The notes beneath the pieces are model-generated. The model did no database searches. It was not told the origin of the DNA and worked only from the letters and a program-made list of their open reading frames with translations. A stretch of DNA of 14,912 bases from an uncultured Anaerovibrio sp. (GTDB lineage Bacteria > Bacillota > Negativicutes > Selenomonadales > Selenomonadaceae): positions 1 to 14,912 of the forward strand of contig CAKPVW010000048.1 in the NCBI GenBank assembly GCA_934196075.1, given 5' to 3'. The translations under genes and the position numbers were made by a program. This document shows, piece by piece, positions 1-7,608 of this stretch (positions are counted from its first letter, which is position 1; every line of letters begins with the position of its first letter).

Positions 1-855
1 GAATCTGCCCAGGTTGTTAATTCCATTGCTGTATCCATTAACGATATAGCAGAGTTGTCCATTTCTCAGAACAAAAATGTAGATACTGCCGCCTCCGCTT
101 TGGACAATATTGTCAGCGGCGTAAACAATGTGGCAGATTTGGCCAAGCAAACAGCCGAAAAGGCCAGCGATGTTGGCAGCACTGTTAGTCAGGGCCTGAA
201 TGGTATTAACACTATTGCTCAGCATATGGACCGCATTGAAACGATGGTAAGTTCCTCTGCCCAGCAGGTAGATACCCTAGGTCGCCGCTCTGAGGAAATC
301 GGTCAGATTGTAGAAACCATCGTTAACATTTCCGGTCAAACCAATCTCTTGGCTCTCAACGCCGCTATTGAGGCTGCTAGAGCCGGTGAGCATGGCCGGG
401 GCTTTGCTGTAGTAGCCGAGGAAATCCGTAAGCTGGCGGAGGACTCTCAGGAGGCAGCCCAGCATATTGCGGAACTTATCGGCACCATTCAGGGGGAAAC
501 CAAAAAGGCCGTGGAAGCCATGCACAATGGCAACGAAGGTGTTCGTCAGGGCGCCGAGGTTGTCAAGAAAGCCACTGAGGAATTTAGTCAGGTTGGCGGC
601 ATGGTAGACAATATGGTAGATCAGATGGCTCAGGTGGCCCAGCATATCAAGCAGGTTTCTGAGGAATCCGGTTATGTAGTAGATGCTACCACCAGTGTCA
701 GCAAGGATAGCGACAAGATATCCAACGAAACCCAGCAGGTTTCCGCTGCCTCTGAGGAGCAGTCCGCCACCATGCACCAGCTGGCAGACGAAAACACCAA
801 GCTGGCAGATATGGCCAAGCGCTTGCAGGAGCAGCTGAAGATATTCCGTACCTGA
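1..855 (+). CDS. Methyl-accepting chemotaxis protein, C-terminal part (5' end outside window)
   Basis: This is the cytoplasmic signalling half of a chemoreceptor. Such domains bundle with CheA and CheW and control the flagellar motor through CheY. The frame is open from base 1, so the TTG at 55 is not a start. The 284 visible residues match the third receptor of the window from its residue 278 onward, so about 277 residues (sensor, both membrane segments, HAMP) should lie to the left. The highly conserved hairpin tip is present ([20 protein letters not shown], then [20 protein letters not shown]). Heptad-rich methylation helices lie on both sides. The protein ends in LKIFRT and has no CheR-binding pentapeptide tail of the NWETF type. 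A strong terminator follows, so it is not cotranscribed with the next receptor. The family call is certain; the ligand cannot be inferred. Confidence 0.96.
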   Translation, partial: ESAQVVNSIAVSINDIAELSISQNKNVDTAASALDNIVSGVNNVADLAKQTAEKASDVGSTVSQGLNGINTIAQHMDRIETMVSSSAQQVDTLGRRSEEIGQIVETIVNISGQTNLLALNAAIEAARAGEHGRGFAVVAEEIRKLAEDSQEAAQHIAELIGTIQGETKKAVEAMHNGNEGVRQGAEVVKKATEEFSQVGGMVDNMVDQMAQVAQHIKQVSEESGYVVDATTSVSKDSDKISNETQQVSAASEEQSATMHQLADENTKLADMAKRLQEQLKIFRT

Positions 856-911
856 TCGTCCCCCCCAGGAGGACAATAGTCCTTGGACTAAAATTACATT
901 AAAAATCAATG

Positions 912-961
912 AAAAGACATAGTCCTTTTGCATTTTGCATAGCAAAGGGATTATGTCTTTT
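912..961 (+). terminator. Intrinsic terminator after first MCP
   Basis: A roughly 20-bp stem pairs 912-931 with 942-961 (AAAAGACATAGTCC against GGATTATGTCTTTT, with a few G-U pairs) around a 10-nt loop. The 3' arm ends in TTTT. It lies 57 nt after the stop codon of the first receptor gene and separates it from the next promoter. Confidence 0.85.
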
Positions 962-1061
962 CTGGCTATACCAACTTCTAATTTTTCTGACAAACAAATA
1001 TATTCACCTCTTATTAGTCCTAAAAAATTATATAACTTTTACAAAAATTTTAATTTATAGG

Positions 1062-1090
1062 TTGATTCTCCCATAAAAATATAGTGTAAT
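1062..1090 (+). promoter_or_regulatory. Sigma-A-type promoter for second MCP
   Basis: TTGATT (1062-1067) is followed by an exact 17-bp spacer and TGTAAT (1085-1090). Transcription would start near 1097, giving a 5' leader of about 180 nt. That start lies just before the first paired base of the structured element at 1106. No convincing flagellar sigma-28 motif (TAAA-N15-GCCGATAT) was found here. Confidence 0.6.
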
Positions 1091-1105
1091 TTTGGTGTAT
1101 AAGGA

Positions 1106-1232
1106 GGAGATAGTCCGTCCTATGTGCACAATAGGGAGCTAGCTGTACTAGAAAATATTGGGTATATTGTACGGCTTAGATGTGCATACCGTATTCATAT
1201 CTGAGAATACGATGGTCTATCTCTATGGAGAT
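1106..1232 (+). promoter_or_regulatory. Structured 5' leader with pseudoknot, riboswitch-like, upstream of second MCP
   Basis: Hand folding gives a closed multi-stem RNA. P1 pairs GGAGATAG (1106-1113) with CTATCTCT (1217-1224), 8 bp with one G-U. P2 pairs CCTAT (1119-1123) with ATAGG (1131-1135) around the 7-nt loop GTGCACA. P3 pairs 1139-1148 with 1169-1179 (10 bp, one bulge) and carries a further 5-bp helix, 1154-1158 with 1164-1168. P4 pairs CGTATTC (1190-1196) with GAATACG (1205-1211). Six bases of the P2 loop, TGCACA (1125-1130), are complementary to TGTGCA (1181-1186) between P3 and P4, giving a pseudoknot. The P1 3' strand can also pair with a second GGAGAT at 1227-1232. The element sits between the likely transcription start and the ribosome site. 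I saw no signature of the c-di-GMP-I/II, SAM, cobalamin, purine, glycine or T-box classes. The structure is seen; the regulatory function is inferred. Confidence 0.55.
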
Positions 1233-1276
1233 CGTTGTCCATTAATTTTACGCATATTAAAAGGGAGAGTGCTATT

Positions 1277-2962
1277 ATGGGTGTTCGTATGAAATTGGGT
1301 CTAAGCTATTTGGCTATGGTTCTGATGATTGTGTTTTTAGGGATTTATGCTCTGTTTTCTATGTCCAATATGCAACAGGCTGCTGGAGATGCCGAGGTCA
1401 GTGCCCTAAAGTATATGAAGCGGGCTGATAATCTTCATGTAGCTGTTACTGGCTACAAGGCTCATATGTTCAAACTGCTAAGTGCGGATACAGACCAGAA
1501 GAAATCCGCCTCTATTGCGGAAATGAAGCAGGCCACTGCCGAGGTGGACAAAGCCATGGCTGAGGCAGCTGATGGCATTGCCTTCAAGGATGAGATGAAT
1601 GAGATTCAGAACAACTGGGCAGATACCAAGCAGCATGGTGACAAGGCCATTGTGATTTTGCAGGAATCTGGCTCTGCGGCAGCCTATGACTATCTTATGG
1701 CTGAAGTAGCCGGCCGCTACAAGAATATGGAAGACAACACCATAAAGCTGGCCACTATGGAGCTGGAGAAAGCTCAAAATGAGGTGGCAGAAGCTCAGGA
1801 GATTCACGAAAGTGCCAAAACCACCACTATTATTGTGTTGATAATAATCGCTTTGGTAACTGTAGGCATTGGTTACTATTTCTACCTGCTGATCGGAGGC
1901 TTCCTTGCCAAATTCCTAGAGGTTTCCCAGCGAGTATATAATGGAGATATGACCATCAACCTGGACTATGATACCCCAGATGAATTTGGCAAGATTGCCC
2001 ATTCCTACAATGACACTCTGTCTAAGATAAGAGGCATCACCTCCGAGATTCAGAAGATTGCCAATGAGCTGACAGGTTCTGCCGAAACCATGTCTACCGG
2101 CGTTAACGAATCCGCTCAGGTTGTTACCTCTATTGCCGAATCCATTAATGACATCGCTGGTCTTTCCTTGTCTCAGAACAAAAATGTAGATAGAGCTTCC
2201 AATGCATTGAACAATATTATTAACGGCGTCAATCAGGTAGCTGATTTGGCCAAGCATACTGCCGACAATGCCACTGAGGTTGGCAGCACCGTTACTCAGG
2301 GTATCAAGGGTATTAATGTTATTAATCAGCATATGGATCGCATTGAAACCATGGTTAGCACCTCAGCCAATCAGGTAAACAATTTAGGTCATCGTTCCGA
2401 AGAAATCGGCCAGATTGTAGAAACCATTGTAAATATTTCTGGTCAGACCAATCTCCTAGCTCTCAACGCTGCCATTGAGGCCGCTAGAGCAGGTGAGCAC
2501 GGCCGAGGCTTTGCGGTAGTAGCGGAAGAAATTCGCAAGCTGGCAGAAAACTCTCAGGAAGCAGCCCAGCATATTGCGGAGCTTATCGGCACCATTCAAG
2601 AGGAAACCAAGAAGGCTGTTAATGCTATGCACCAGGGCAATGAAGGTGTTCGTCAAGGCTCTGAGGTTGTGAAGGAATCCATGGCAGAATTTAGTCAGGT
2701 AACTGGTATGGTAGATAATATGGTAGCCCAGATGGGCAAGGTTGCGGAACATATCAAGCAGGTTTCTGCCCAGTCCGATCAGGTTATTGAAGCTGCCACC
2801 TGCGTTAGTCAGGATAGCGATAAGATTGCTGGCGAAACCCAGCAGGTTTCTGCTGCCTCTGAGGAACAGTCAGCCACCATGCAGGAACTGTCCAATGAAA
2901 ACCTGAAGCTGGCCGATATGGCTAAGCGCTTGCAGGATCAGCTAAAGGTATTCCGCACCTGA
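1277..2962 (+). CDS. Methyl-accepting chemotaxis protein (second of tandem array)
   Basis: A full-length transmembrane chemoreceptor of 561 aa. Membrane segment 1 lies at about 8-29. An extracytoplasmic helical sensor of the four-helix-bundle type spans about 30-180. Membrane segment 2 is at about 184-206, followed by a HAMP-like region at about 207-258 and the signalling coiled coil to the end. The tip hairpin is near 388-426 ([15 protein letters not shown] onward). The C-terminus is LKVFRT with no CheR tether. The start is set at ATG 1277 because AGGGAGAG at 1262-1269 is well placed, the third receptor begins with the same [15 protein letters not shown], and both are then exactly 561 aa. 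A TTG at 1235 would add 14 residues but lies beside the leader structure. The sensor region differs clearly from the third receptor while the signalling half is nearly identical, pointing to duplication with ligand-domain divergence. The ligand is unknown. Confidence 0.97.
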   Translation: MGVRMKLGLSYLAMVLMIVFLGIYALFSMSNMQQAAGDAEVSALKYMKRADNLHVAVTGYKAHMFKLLSADTDQKKSASIAEMKQATAEVDKAMAEAADGIAFKDEMNEIQNNWADTKQHGDKAIVILQESGSAAAYDYLMAEVAGRYKNMEDNTIKLATMELEKAQNEVAEAQEIHESAKTTTIIVLIIIALVTVGIGYYFYLLIGGFLAKFLEVSQRVYNGDMTINLDYDTPDEFGKIAHSYNDTLSKIRGITSEIQKIANELTGSAETMSTGVNESAQVVTSIAESINDIAGLSLSQNKNVDRASNALNNIINGVNQVADLAKHTADNATEVGSTVTQGIKGINVINQHMDRIETMVSTSANQVNNLGHRSEEIGQIVETIVNISGQTNLLALNAAIEAARAGEHGRGFAVVAEEIRKLAENSQEAAQHIAELIGTIQEETKKAVNAMHQGNEGVRQGSEVVKESMAEFSQVTGMVDNMVAQMGKVAEHIKQVSAQSDQVIEAATCVSQDSDKIAGETQQVSAASEEQSATMQELSNENLKLADMAKRLQDQLKVFRT

Positions 2963-3001
2963 TATATTTTTTCTTCGCCTTTTCGTAAACCTAATATATA
3001 G

Positions 3002-3050
3002 TAAAGACCTAGTTTTTTCACCTGTGAAATAAACTAGGTCTTTATTTATT
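3002..3050 (+). terminator. Intrinsic terminator after second MCP
   Basis: A perfect 14-bp stem pairs TAAAGACCTAGTTT (3002-3015) with AAACTAGGTCTTTA (3031-3044). A smaller inner TTTCAC/GTGAAA helix and a T-rich tail (TTTATTTATT) are also present. It lies 39 nt after the stop codon. Confidence 0.9.
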
Positions 3051-3132
3051 TGCCACAGCATAAAGGATATTTATACTATATTTTTTCTCTTAAAAATTAC
3101 CTAAAATTTGCAAAAATATTATAGTAGTTTTA

Positions 3133-3161
3133 TTGATTTCAACAGTATATTATGTTATCAT
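3133..3161 (+). promoter_or_regulatory. Sigma-A-type promoter for third MCP
   Basis: TTGATT (3133-3138), the same -35 hexamer as at the second receptor gene, is followed by 17 bp and TATCAT (3156-3161). The predicted start near 3168 gives a leader of about 200 nt. A second possible pair, TTGCAA with TATTGA about 24 bp upstream, cannot be excluded. Confidence 0.5.
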
Positions 3162-3181
3162 AATCTGCGAAAAAAGATGTG

Positions 3182-3341
3182 TCCACGTTCTTCATTTTAT
3201 AGTTTTTTCGTCCTAAGCTTCTGTTCAAAACAACCATAGGAAAAACTATGGCCAACCAGATTCCAGGACAAAAACCATTTAAATAGGATGTGTGGAGTTT
3301 GAGCCAGATATGTACTGGTGAAATATTGTCAAACCGGTTTT
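3182..3341 (+). promoter_or_regulatory. Foldable long 5' leader of third MCP
   Basis: Several perfect helices can form. CCATAG (3234-3239) pairs with CTATGG (3246-3251). AAAACC (3271-3276) pairs with GGTTTT (3336-3341), enclosing GTTTGA (3297-3302) with TCAAAC (3329-3334), which in turn encloses GCCAG (3303-3307) with CTGGT (3315-3319). An alternative 9-bp helix, ATAGTTTTT (3199-3207) with AAAAACTAT (3241-3249), excludes the first hairpin. TCCAC (3182-3186) with GTGGA (3292-3296) and GTCCT (3210-3214) with AGGAC (3265-3269) are also possible. This architecture differs from the second receptor's leader. In an AT-rich stretch some of these matches may be chance, so the regulatory role is tentative. 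Confidence 0.35.
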
Positions 3342-3370
3342 ATAGGTAATTGTAAGGAGAGTGTATTATT

Positions 3371-5056
3371 ATGGGAGTTCGTATGAAATTGGGCCTCAGC
3401 TATTTGGCTATGGTTTTGATGATTGTATTTTTGGGCATCTATGCCTTGATATCCATGTCCAATATGCAATCAGCAGCCAGTGACGCCGAAACCAGTGCCT
3501 TGAAATATATGAAGCAGGCCGATGACCTGAATGTGGCTGTCTCGGAATACAAGGCCGCCATGTACAAAATGCTGGATGCAGATGATGAAAACAAAAAAAA
3601 TATTGCTGCTGCTGATCTTCAGAAGGCCACTGCCACCATTGACAAGATTCTGCCAGAGCTGGCTGACGGTATTTACTTCACAGAAAAAATGCAGGAAACC
3701 CAGGCTAATTGGGCCAAAACCAAAAATCACGGTGACAAAGTTACCAGTATTCTCCGGGCCCAAGGCACCTCAGCAGCCTATGACTATATGATGAACGAAA
3801 TGTATCAGGACTATCACAATCTTGATAAGAATACCACAGAGCTGGGAGAACTGGAGCTGAAGGATGCTCAGGATAAGGTAGCTGCTTCTCATGCTATTTA
3901 CGAAAGTGCCAGAACTACCACCATTGTGGTAATTTTAATTATTGCCCTGCTCACGGTAGGCATCGGCTACTACTTCTATCATCTCATTGGGGGCTTCCTG
4001 TCCCAGTTCCTGGATGTATCCCAGCGGGTATACCACGGGGATATGACCGTTAATCTGGATTATGATACTCAAGATGAGTTTGGCAAAATTGCCAGCTCCT
4101 ACAATGATACCCTGGGCAAGATAAGAGGCATCACCTCCGAAATCCAGAAGATTACCAATGAGCTGACCCATTCTGCTGAGACCATGTCCACTGGCGTTAA
4201 TGAATCTGCTCAGGTAGTTAATTCCATTGCTGTATCTATTAACGATATTGCGGAGCTTTCCCTGTCTCAGAACAGAAATGTAGATACCGCCTCCTCTGCC
4301 ATAGACAATATTATTGGCGGTGTCAATAATGTAGCGGATTTGGCCAAACAGACTGCTGACAAAGCCAATGAGGTTGGCACTACTGTTACACAGGGCATTG
4401 AAGGCATCCATGTGATTAGCCAGCATATGGATCGCATTGAAACCATGGTTAACACCTCTGCAGATCAGGTAGATACCTTGGGCCGCCGCTCCGAGGAAAT
4501 TGGCCAAATTGTAGAAACCATCGTTAATATTTCCGGTCAGACCAATTTGCTGGCTCTTAACGCCGCCATTGAGGCTGCTAGAGCAGGTGAGCATGGCCGT
4601 GGCTTTGCTGTAGTTGCTGAAGAAATCCGCAAGCTGGCAGAAAACTCTCAGGATGCAGCCCAGCATATCGCTGAGCTTATCGGCACCATTCAGGAAGAAA
4701 CCAAGAAAGCTGTTGAGGCCATGCACCATGGTAACGATGGCGTCCGTCAGGGCTCCGAAGTTGTCAAGGAAGCCATGGATGAATTTGGTCAGGTAACTGG
4801 CATGGTAGACAGCATGGTAGACCAGATGACCAAAGTTGCGGACCACATCAAGCAGGTTTCTGCCCAGTCTGATTATGTAGTTCAGGCTGCTGACAGTGTA
4901 AGCCAGGATAGCAACAAGATTGCCGGCGAAACCCAGCAGGTTTCTGCCGCCTCTGAGGAACAGTCCGCCACCATGCACGAACTTGCCAACGAAAACACCA
5001 AGCTGGCAGATATGGCCAAGCGCTTGCAGGAACAGCTGAAGGTATTCCGTACCTAA
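3371..5056 (+). CDS. Methyl-accepting chemotaxis protein (third of tandem array)
   Basis: A 561-aa transmembrane chemoreceptor of the same length and layout as its neighbour: membrane segment 1 at about 8-29, a sensor of about 150 residues, membrane segment 2 near 184-206 ([20 protein letters not shown]), a HAMP-like region, then a long cytoplasmic coiled coil with the conserved tip near 388-426. The C-terminus is LKVFRT with no CheR-binding tail. ATG 3371 is preceded by AAGGAGAG and fits the paralogue's start. Its sensor differs from that of the second receptor at many positions, so it probably detects another signal. The stretch after HAMP ([19 protein letters not shown]) is identical to the first visible residues of the truncated receptor at base 1, so these two may be the closer pair. 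It has its own promoter and terminator. The ligand is unknown. Confidence 0.97.
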   Translation: MGVRMKLGLSYLAMVLMIVFLGIYALISMSNMQSAASDAETSALKYMKQADDLNVAVSEYKAAMYKMLDADDENKKNIAAADLQKATATIDKILPELADGIYFTEKMQETQANWAKTKNHGDKVTSILRAQGTSAAYDYMMNEMYQDYHNLDKNTTELGELELKDAQDKVAASHAIYESARTTTIVVILIIALLTVGIGYYFYHLIGGFLSQFLDVSQRVYHGDMTVNLDYDTQDEFGKIASSYNDTLGKIRGITSEIQKITNELTHSAETMSTGVNESAQVVNSIAVSINDIAELSLSQNRNVDTASSAIDNIIGGVNNVADLAKQTADKANEVGTTVTQGIEGIHVISQHMDRIETMVNTSADQVDTLGRRSEEIGQIVETIVNISGQTNLLALNAAIEAARAGEHGRGFAVVAEEIRKLAENSQDAAQHIAELIGTIQEETKKAVEAMHHGNDGVRQGSEVVKEAMDEFGQVTGMVDSMVDQMTKVADHIKQVSAQSDYVVQAADSVSQDSNKIAGETQQVSAASEEQSATMHELANENTKLADMAKRLQEQLKVFRT

Positions 5057-5112
5057 TAAAACTTGTGTTTTCCAGTCAGCTATGACTGATTTAGCAACAT
5101 AAATCTACAAAG

Positions 5113-5169
5113 CAAATAAGGCATAACTCTTATTCCTTACCACATTAGGAATGGGTTATGCCTTATTTG
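5113..5169 (+). terminator. Intrinsic terminator after third MCP
   Basis: A perfect 15-bp stem pairs CAAATAAGGCATAAC (5113-5127) with GTTATGCCTTATTTG (5155-5169). An inner ATTCCT/AGGAAT helix extends it. It lies about 57 nt after the stop codon. The remaining stretch to the next gene is AT-rich and shows only a weak promoter candidate. Confidence 0.85.
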
Positions 5170-5310
5170 TCAGTAGACAATTGCTAATGCTAAAATATTT
5201 GCATTTATCAATAATTTTTCCATGCTATTTTTGTATATTTCTATTTATTTTTTTGTGGAAATACGATATTATATAGACACAGATATATGTATACGAGGTA
5301 TGTGAACGCC

Positions 5311-6453
5311 ATGATAAAATTACCCGTTAGTCGACTAAAGGACGGTATGACTACCGCCCAAAGCATTTACAATCGTCAAGGAGCCAGCTATCTAACTCGA
5401 GGCACCAAGTTAAACAAGCAATATATTGATAGGCTGCGCAAAATAGGGGTTCCTGATGTAACGGTCACCTCAGTAGATCCCAATATTGCTCTCCTGCCTC
5501 CTGAGGATATTATCAAAGAAGAAACTAGAGTCAATGCCATTCATCAGGTTTTTGACACCTACTCCAGATTACAGGAGGAGGAAACAACCGAAGTTTCCCC
5601 TTTGCTAACTGTTTCGGAGTCTATTATTACGGACCTAATTGACAAGCCAGAGAATCTAGTGCAAATGACAGATATCCGTCTTTATGATGACTACACCTTT
5701 GCTCATTCAGTCAATGTAGCAGCTCTGTCAGCCATGCTGGGCATATTGTGTCATTTTCCCAAAAAGGATATCCTCACTATTACCACTGGTGGATTGCTCC
5801 ATGACATTGGCAAGTTGGATGTGGCCAAGCAGATTCTCAACAAGCCATCAGCACTAAGTCAGGATGAATTCGATAGTATCCGCCAGCATCCTCTCTGTGG
5901 CTATAACAGACTCATGCAGATTCAGGACCATCGCTTCAATGCCAAGGTTATAGCGGATATTGCCTTCCAGCACCATGAACATTTGGATGGCAATGGCTAT
6001 CCTCAACATCTTCGTGGAGAAGATATTAGTGATTTTTCCCGGATTGTAGCTATCGCCGATGTATATGATGCCCTGACAACCCAAAGACCGTATAAAAAGG
6101 CCTATGCCCCTCATATTGCTTATAAGATTATGACCAGATGCTCCGGCAAACAATTTGATCCGGCTCTGCTGTCCCTTTTCTTTAATCATGTGGCACTTTA
6201 TCCAACAGGTACAGTGCTGAAAACCGCCATGGGCTACGGTATTGTCAAATCCATCAAAATCGGCATGACCAAATATCCCCGTCTGATATTGTTCGCTGAT
6301 GGCAATCATCGCCTCTTTACTACTCCTATGATAGTGGAGGTTGCTGAACAGGAGCCTGATTTTATTCTTAGTGCTCTAGACGGAAGGGAGCTGACTGCTT
6401 TGTGCTTCCAGCTTCGCTTCGACCCAAGCCAGCTTTTAATGGAGGACAAATAA
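5311..6453 (+). CDS. HD-GYP domain protein, probable c-di-GMP phosphodiesterase
   Basis: A soluble protein of 380 aa. An N-terminal region of about 110 residues without a receiver or membrane motif precedes an HD-GYP domain. The metal-binding HD pair is seen in LLHDIGKLD (H164, D165). The diagnostic HHEHLDGNGYP follows at about 221-231, and RIVAIADVYDALTTQRPYK after it. HD-GYP enzymes hydrolyse c-di-GMP, which sets the balance between motility and attachment and fits the neighbouring chemoreceptors. The signature residues look intact, so activity is likely. Start: ATG 5311 (MIKLPVSRLKDGM) matches how the family usually begins and has GAGG at 5295-5298, although the 12-nt spacing is long. An in-frame ATG at 5287 lacks a ribosome site. 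What the N-terminal part senses is not visible. Confidence 0.92.
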   Translation: MIKLPVSRLKDGMTTAQSIYNRQGASYLTRGTKLNKQYIDRLRKIGVPDVTVTSVDPNIALLPPEDIIKEETRVNAIHQVFDTYSRLQEEETTEVSPLLTVSESIITDLIDKPENLVQMTDIRLYDDYTFAHSVNVAALSAMLGILCHFPKKDILTITTGGLLHDIGKLDVAKQILNKPSALSQDEFDSIRQHPLCGYNRLMQIQDHRFNAKVIADIAFQHHEHLDGNGYPQHLRGEDISDFSRIVAIADVYDALTTQRPYKKAYAPHIAYKIMTRCSGKQFDPALLSLFFNHVALYPTGTVLKTAMGYGIVKSIKIGMTKYPRLILFADGNHRLFTTPMIVEVAEQEPDFILSALDGRELTALCFQLRFDPSQLLMEDK

Positions 6454-6467
6454 AATAATTTGCACCC

Positions 6468-6497
6468 AAAAACAGCGGGAAATCCCCGCTGTTTTTT
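6468..6497. terminator. Bidirectional terminator between convergent HD-GYP and PHP phosphatase genes
   Basis: A perfect 12-bp helix pairs AAAAACAGCGGG (6468-6479) with CCCGCTGTTTTT (6485-6496) around a 5-nt loop. It has a T-run on the plus strand and, because of the A-run at the 5' side, also on the minus strand. It lies 14 nt after the HD-GYP stop codon and 7 nt beyond the end of the minus-strand operon, so it can serve both. Confidence 0.9.
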
Positions 6498-6504
6498 ATT
6501 GCCC

Positions 6505-7290
6505 TTATTTGCAAAGCTGCATTTTGCGCTGGGTAAAGGTTACTGGCTGCAGTTTTGCGGCCTCTGCCAGCTCCAGAGCTACCTTGAAATTCATACCTAT
6601 ATTCTCTGCTGTATGGGCATCAGAGCCCAAAGATACATAACGTCCCCCTAGAGTACGATAGCGCTGATAAATAGGCAGCAACTTCTCCGCCGCCTGCTTA
6701 TCTCCTAGACGTCTAGTATTCAGCTCCATAATAGTATCTGTTTCCAAAGCTATCCTCAGCACAGCATCCACTTCCTCGTGGAATTGTCCATAGGTAATAT
6801 TTTTATCCTCATAGGGTGCATAACGACATATATAGTCAATGTGCCCCAGCACATCAACATAGGAATGTCTTGCCAGCTCCCGAGCCATTACCCGCAAATA
6901 AATACCATAGGCTTCCTCCTTGGATTTGCCCTGATAAAAATCCTCGTAATACAAATCCATGAAATCAATAATATGTATAGAGCCTATCACCAAATCAAAG
7001 GGAGCCTGAGCCACAAATTCCTGATTGGCCTTCAAACAGGTATCAGTAATACCTACCTCTACCCCCAGCTTCAGATTATCCCCTCGCTGATTGCCATACT
7101 GTTGCCAATATTCCTTAGGCTCGAACCGGAAATCCCTATCCTTGTAGTTCCTGGTATTAACATAATCATAATCAAAATGCTCTGTCAGCATCAGGCCTAT
7201 CCCCAGCTTTTCCCTAGCTTCCATGGCCTCCTGCAAGGTCATCTGAGAATCAGAGGAAAATTCTGTATGAGAATGATTGTCGAATATCAT
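6505..7290 (-). CDS. hisK: PHP-domain histidinol-phosphatase (HisK/HisJ family)
   Basis: A cytosolic metal-dependent phosphatase of 261 aa from the PHP superfamily. HisK/HisJ enzymes dephosphorylate L-histidinol phosphate in histidine synthesis. The metal ligands are all visible: DNHSH (H6, H8), D14, TEHFD (H38), GVEVG (E78), GSIHIID (H106), GHIDYI (H150) and GSDAH (D224, H226). The length is typical. Start: ATG at 7290 gives MIFDNHSHTEFSSD, the canonical beginning, and overlaps the upstream stop codon as ATGA, so translation is probably coupled. An in-frame extension of 26 residues lies inside the previous gene and is unlikely. No other his gene is in the window, so a different PHP phosphatase substrate remains possible. 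It is the last gene of the operon. Confidence 0.82.
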   Translation of the reverse strand: MIFDNHSHTEFSSDSQMTLQEAMEAREKLGIGLMLTEHFDYDYVNTRNYKDRDFRFEPKEYWQQYGNQRGDNLKLGVEVGITDTCLKANQEFVAQAPFDLVIGSIHIIDFMDLYYEDFYQGKSKEEAYGIYLRVMARELARHSYVDVLGHIDYICRYAPYEDKNITYGQFHEEVDAVLRIALETDTIMELNTRRLGDKQAAEKLLPIYQRYRTLGGRYVSLGSDAHTAENIGMNFKVALELAEAAKLQPVTFTQRKMQLCK

Positions 7291-7550
7291 TGCTCTCCAT
7301 CCCCCTCCAAATACTGCTTCAGAGCCTTGGCCAGCTGATCTGGACAGGAGGTAGGCTTGGCTCCACAACGAATTCCCTCCAACCTGCGGATAATCTCCTG
7401 CAGCTCCATCCCCTCAGTCAGTTTGCCGATACCTTGCAAATTGCCATTACAGCCTCCCAGCACTCTAAGATTGTGCAGCCTGCCGTCCTCTACCTCAAAT
7501 TTCATCAAGCGGGCACAAACACCCTGAGGTGCATACTCCACCTTTGCCAT
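7287..7550 (-). CDS. TSCPD domain-containing protein
   Basis: A small protein of 87 aa with the motif CGAKPTSCPDQLAKAL near its C-terminus and GGCNGNLQGIG in the middle, which define the TSCPD family. The same domain is found at the C-terminus of B12-dependent ribonucleotide reductases; stand-alone forms like this are common in Firmicutes and have no established function. The cysteines in GGCNG, IRCG and TSCPD could bind a metal or undergo redox chemistry (inference). AGGAGAGG lies just upstream of ATG 7550. The stop codon overlaps the following phosphatase start by 4 bases, and the gene follows rsmA by 58 nt. Confidence 0.85.
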   Translation of the reverse strand: MAKVEYAPQGVCARLMKFEVEDGRLHNLRVLGGCNGNLQGIGKLTEGMELQEIIRRLEGIRCGAKPTSCPDQLAKALKQYLEGDGEQ

Positions 7551-7608
7551 GCTAATCCTCTCCTTTTAGCTAATTACGCACCAAATTTATCTACACCTGC
7601 TAAGTTTT

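Noticed and set aside
277..993. Long open frames on the minus strand inside the MCP genes (also near 3935-4978)
   Set aside because: They are mirror frames of repetitive coiled-coil codons, have no ribosome sites, and encode hydrophobic Leu/Asn-rich sequence resembling no family.
1106..1232. Assignment of the leader to the c-di-GMP-I or c-di-GMP-II riboswitch class
   Set aside because: The conserved core segments and tetraloop-receptor features that I know for these classes are not seen, despite the attractive neighbourhood of MCP and HD-GYP genes.
1235..1276. TTG start adding 14 residues to the second MCP
   Set aside because: The ATG at 1277 has a clear ribosome site and gives the same start and length as the third MCP; the TTG lies just after the leader structure and has no good ribosome site.
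5244..5270. Sigma-28-like promoter for the HD-GYP gene (TTTA, 15 bp, ACGATATT)
   Set aside because: The -10 partly fits CGATAT, but the -35 is TTTA rather than TAAA and the region is very AT-rich; the alternative sigma-A hexamers are also weak.
5287..5310. Earlier ATG for the HD-GYP protein
   Set aside because: No Shine-Dalgarno sequence lies upstream, and the eight extra residues do not resemble the usual family start.
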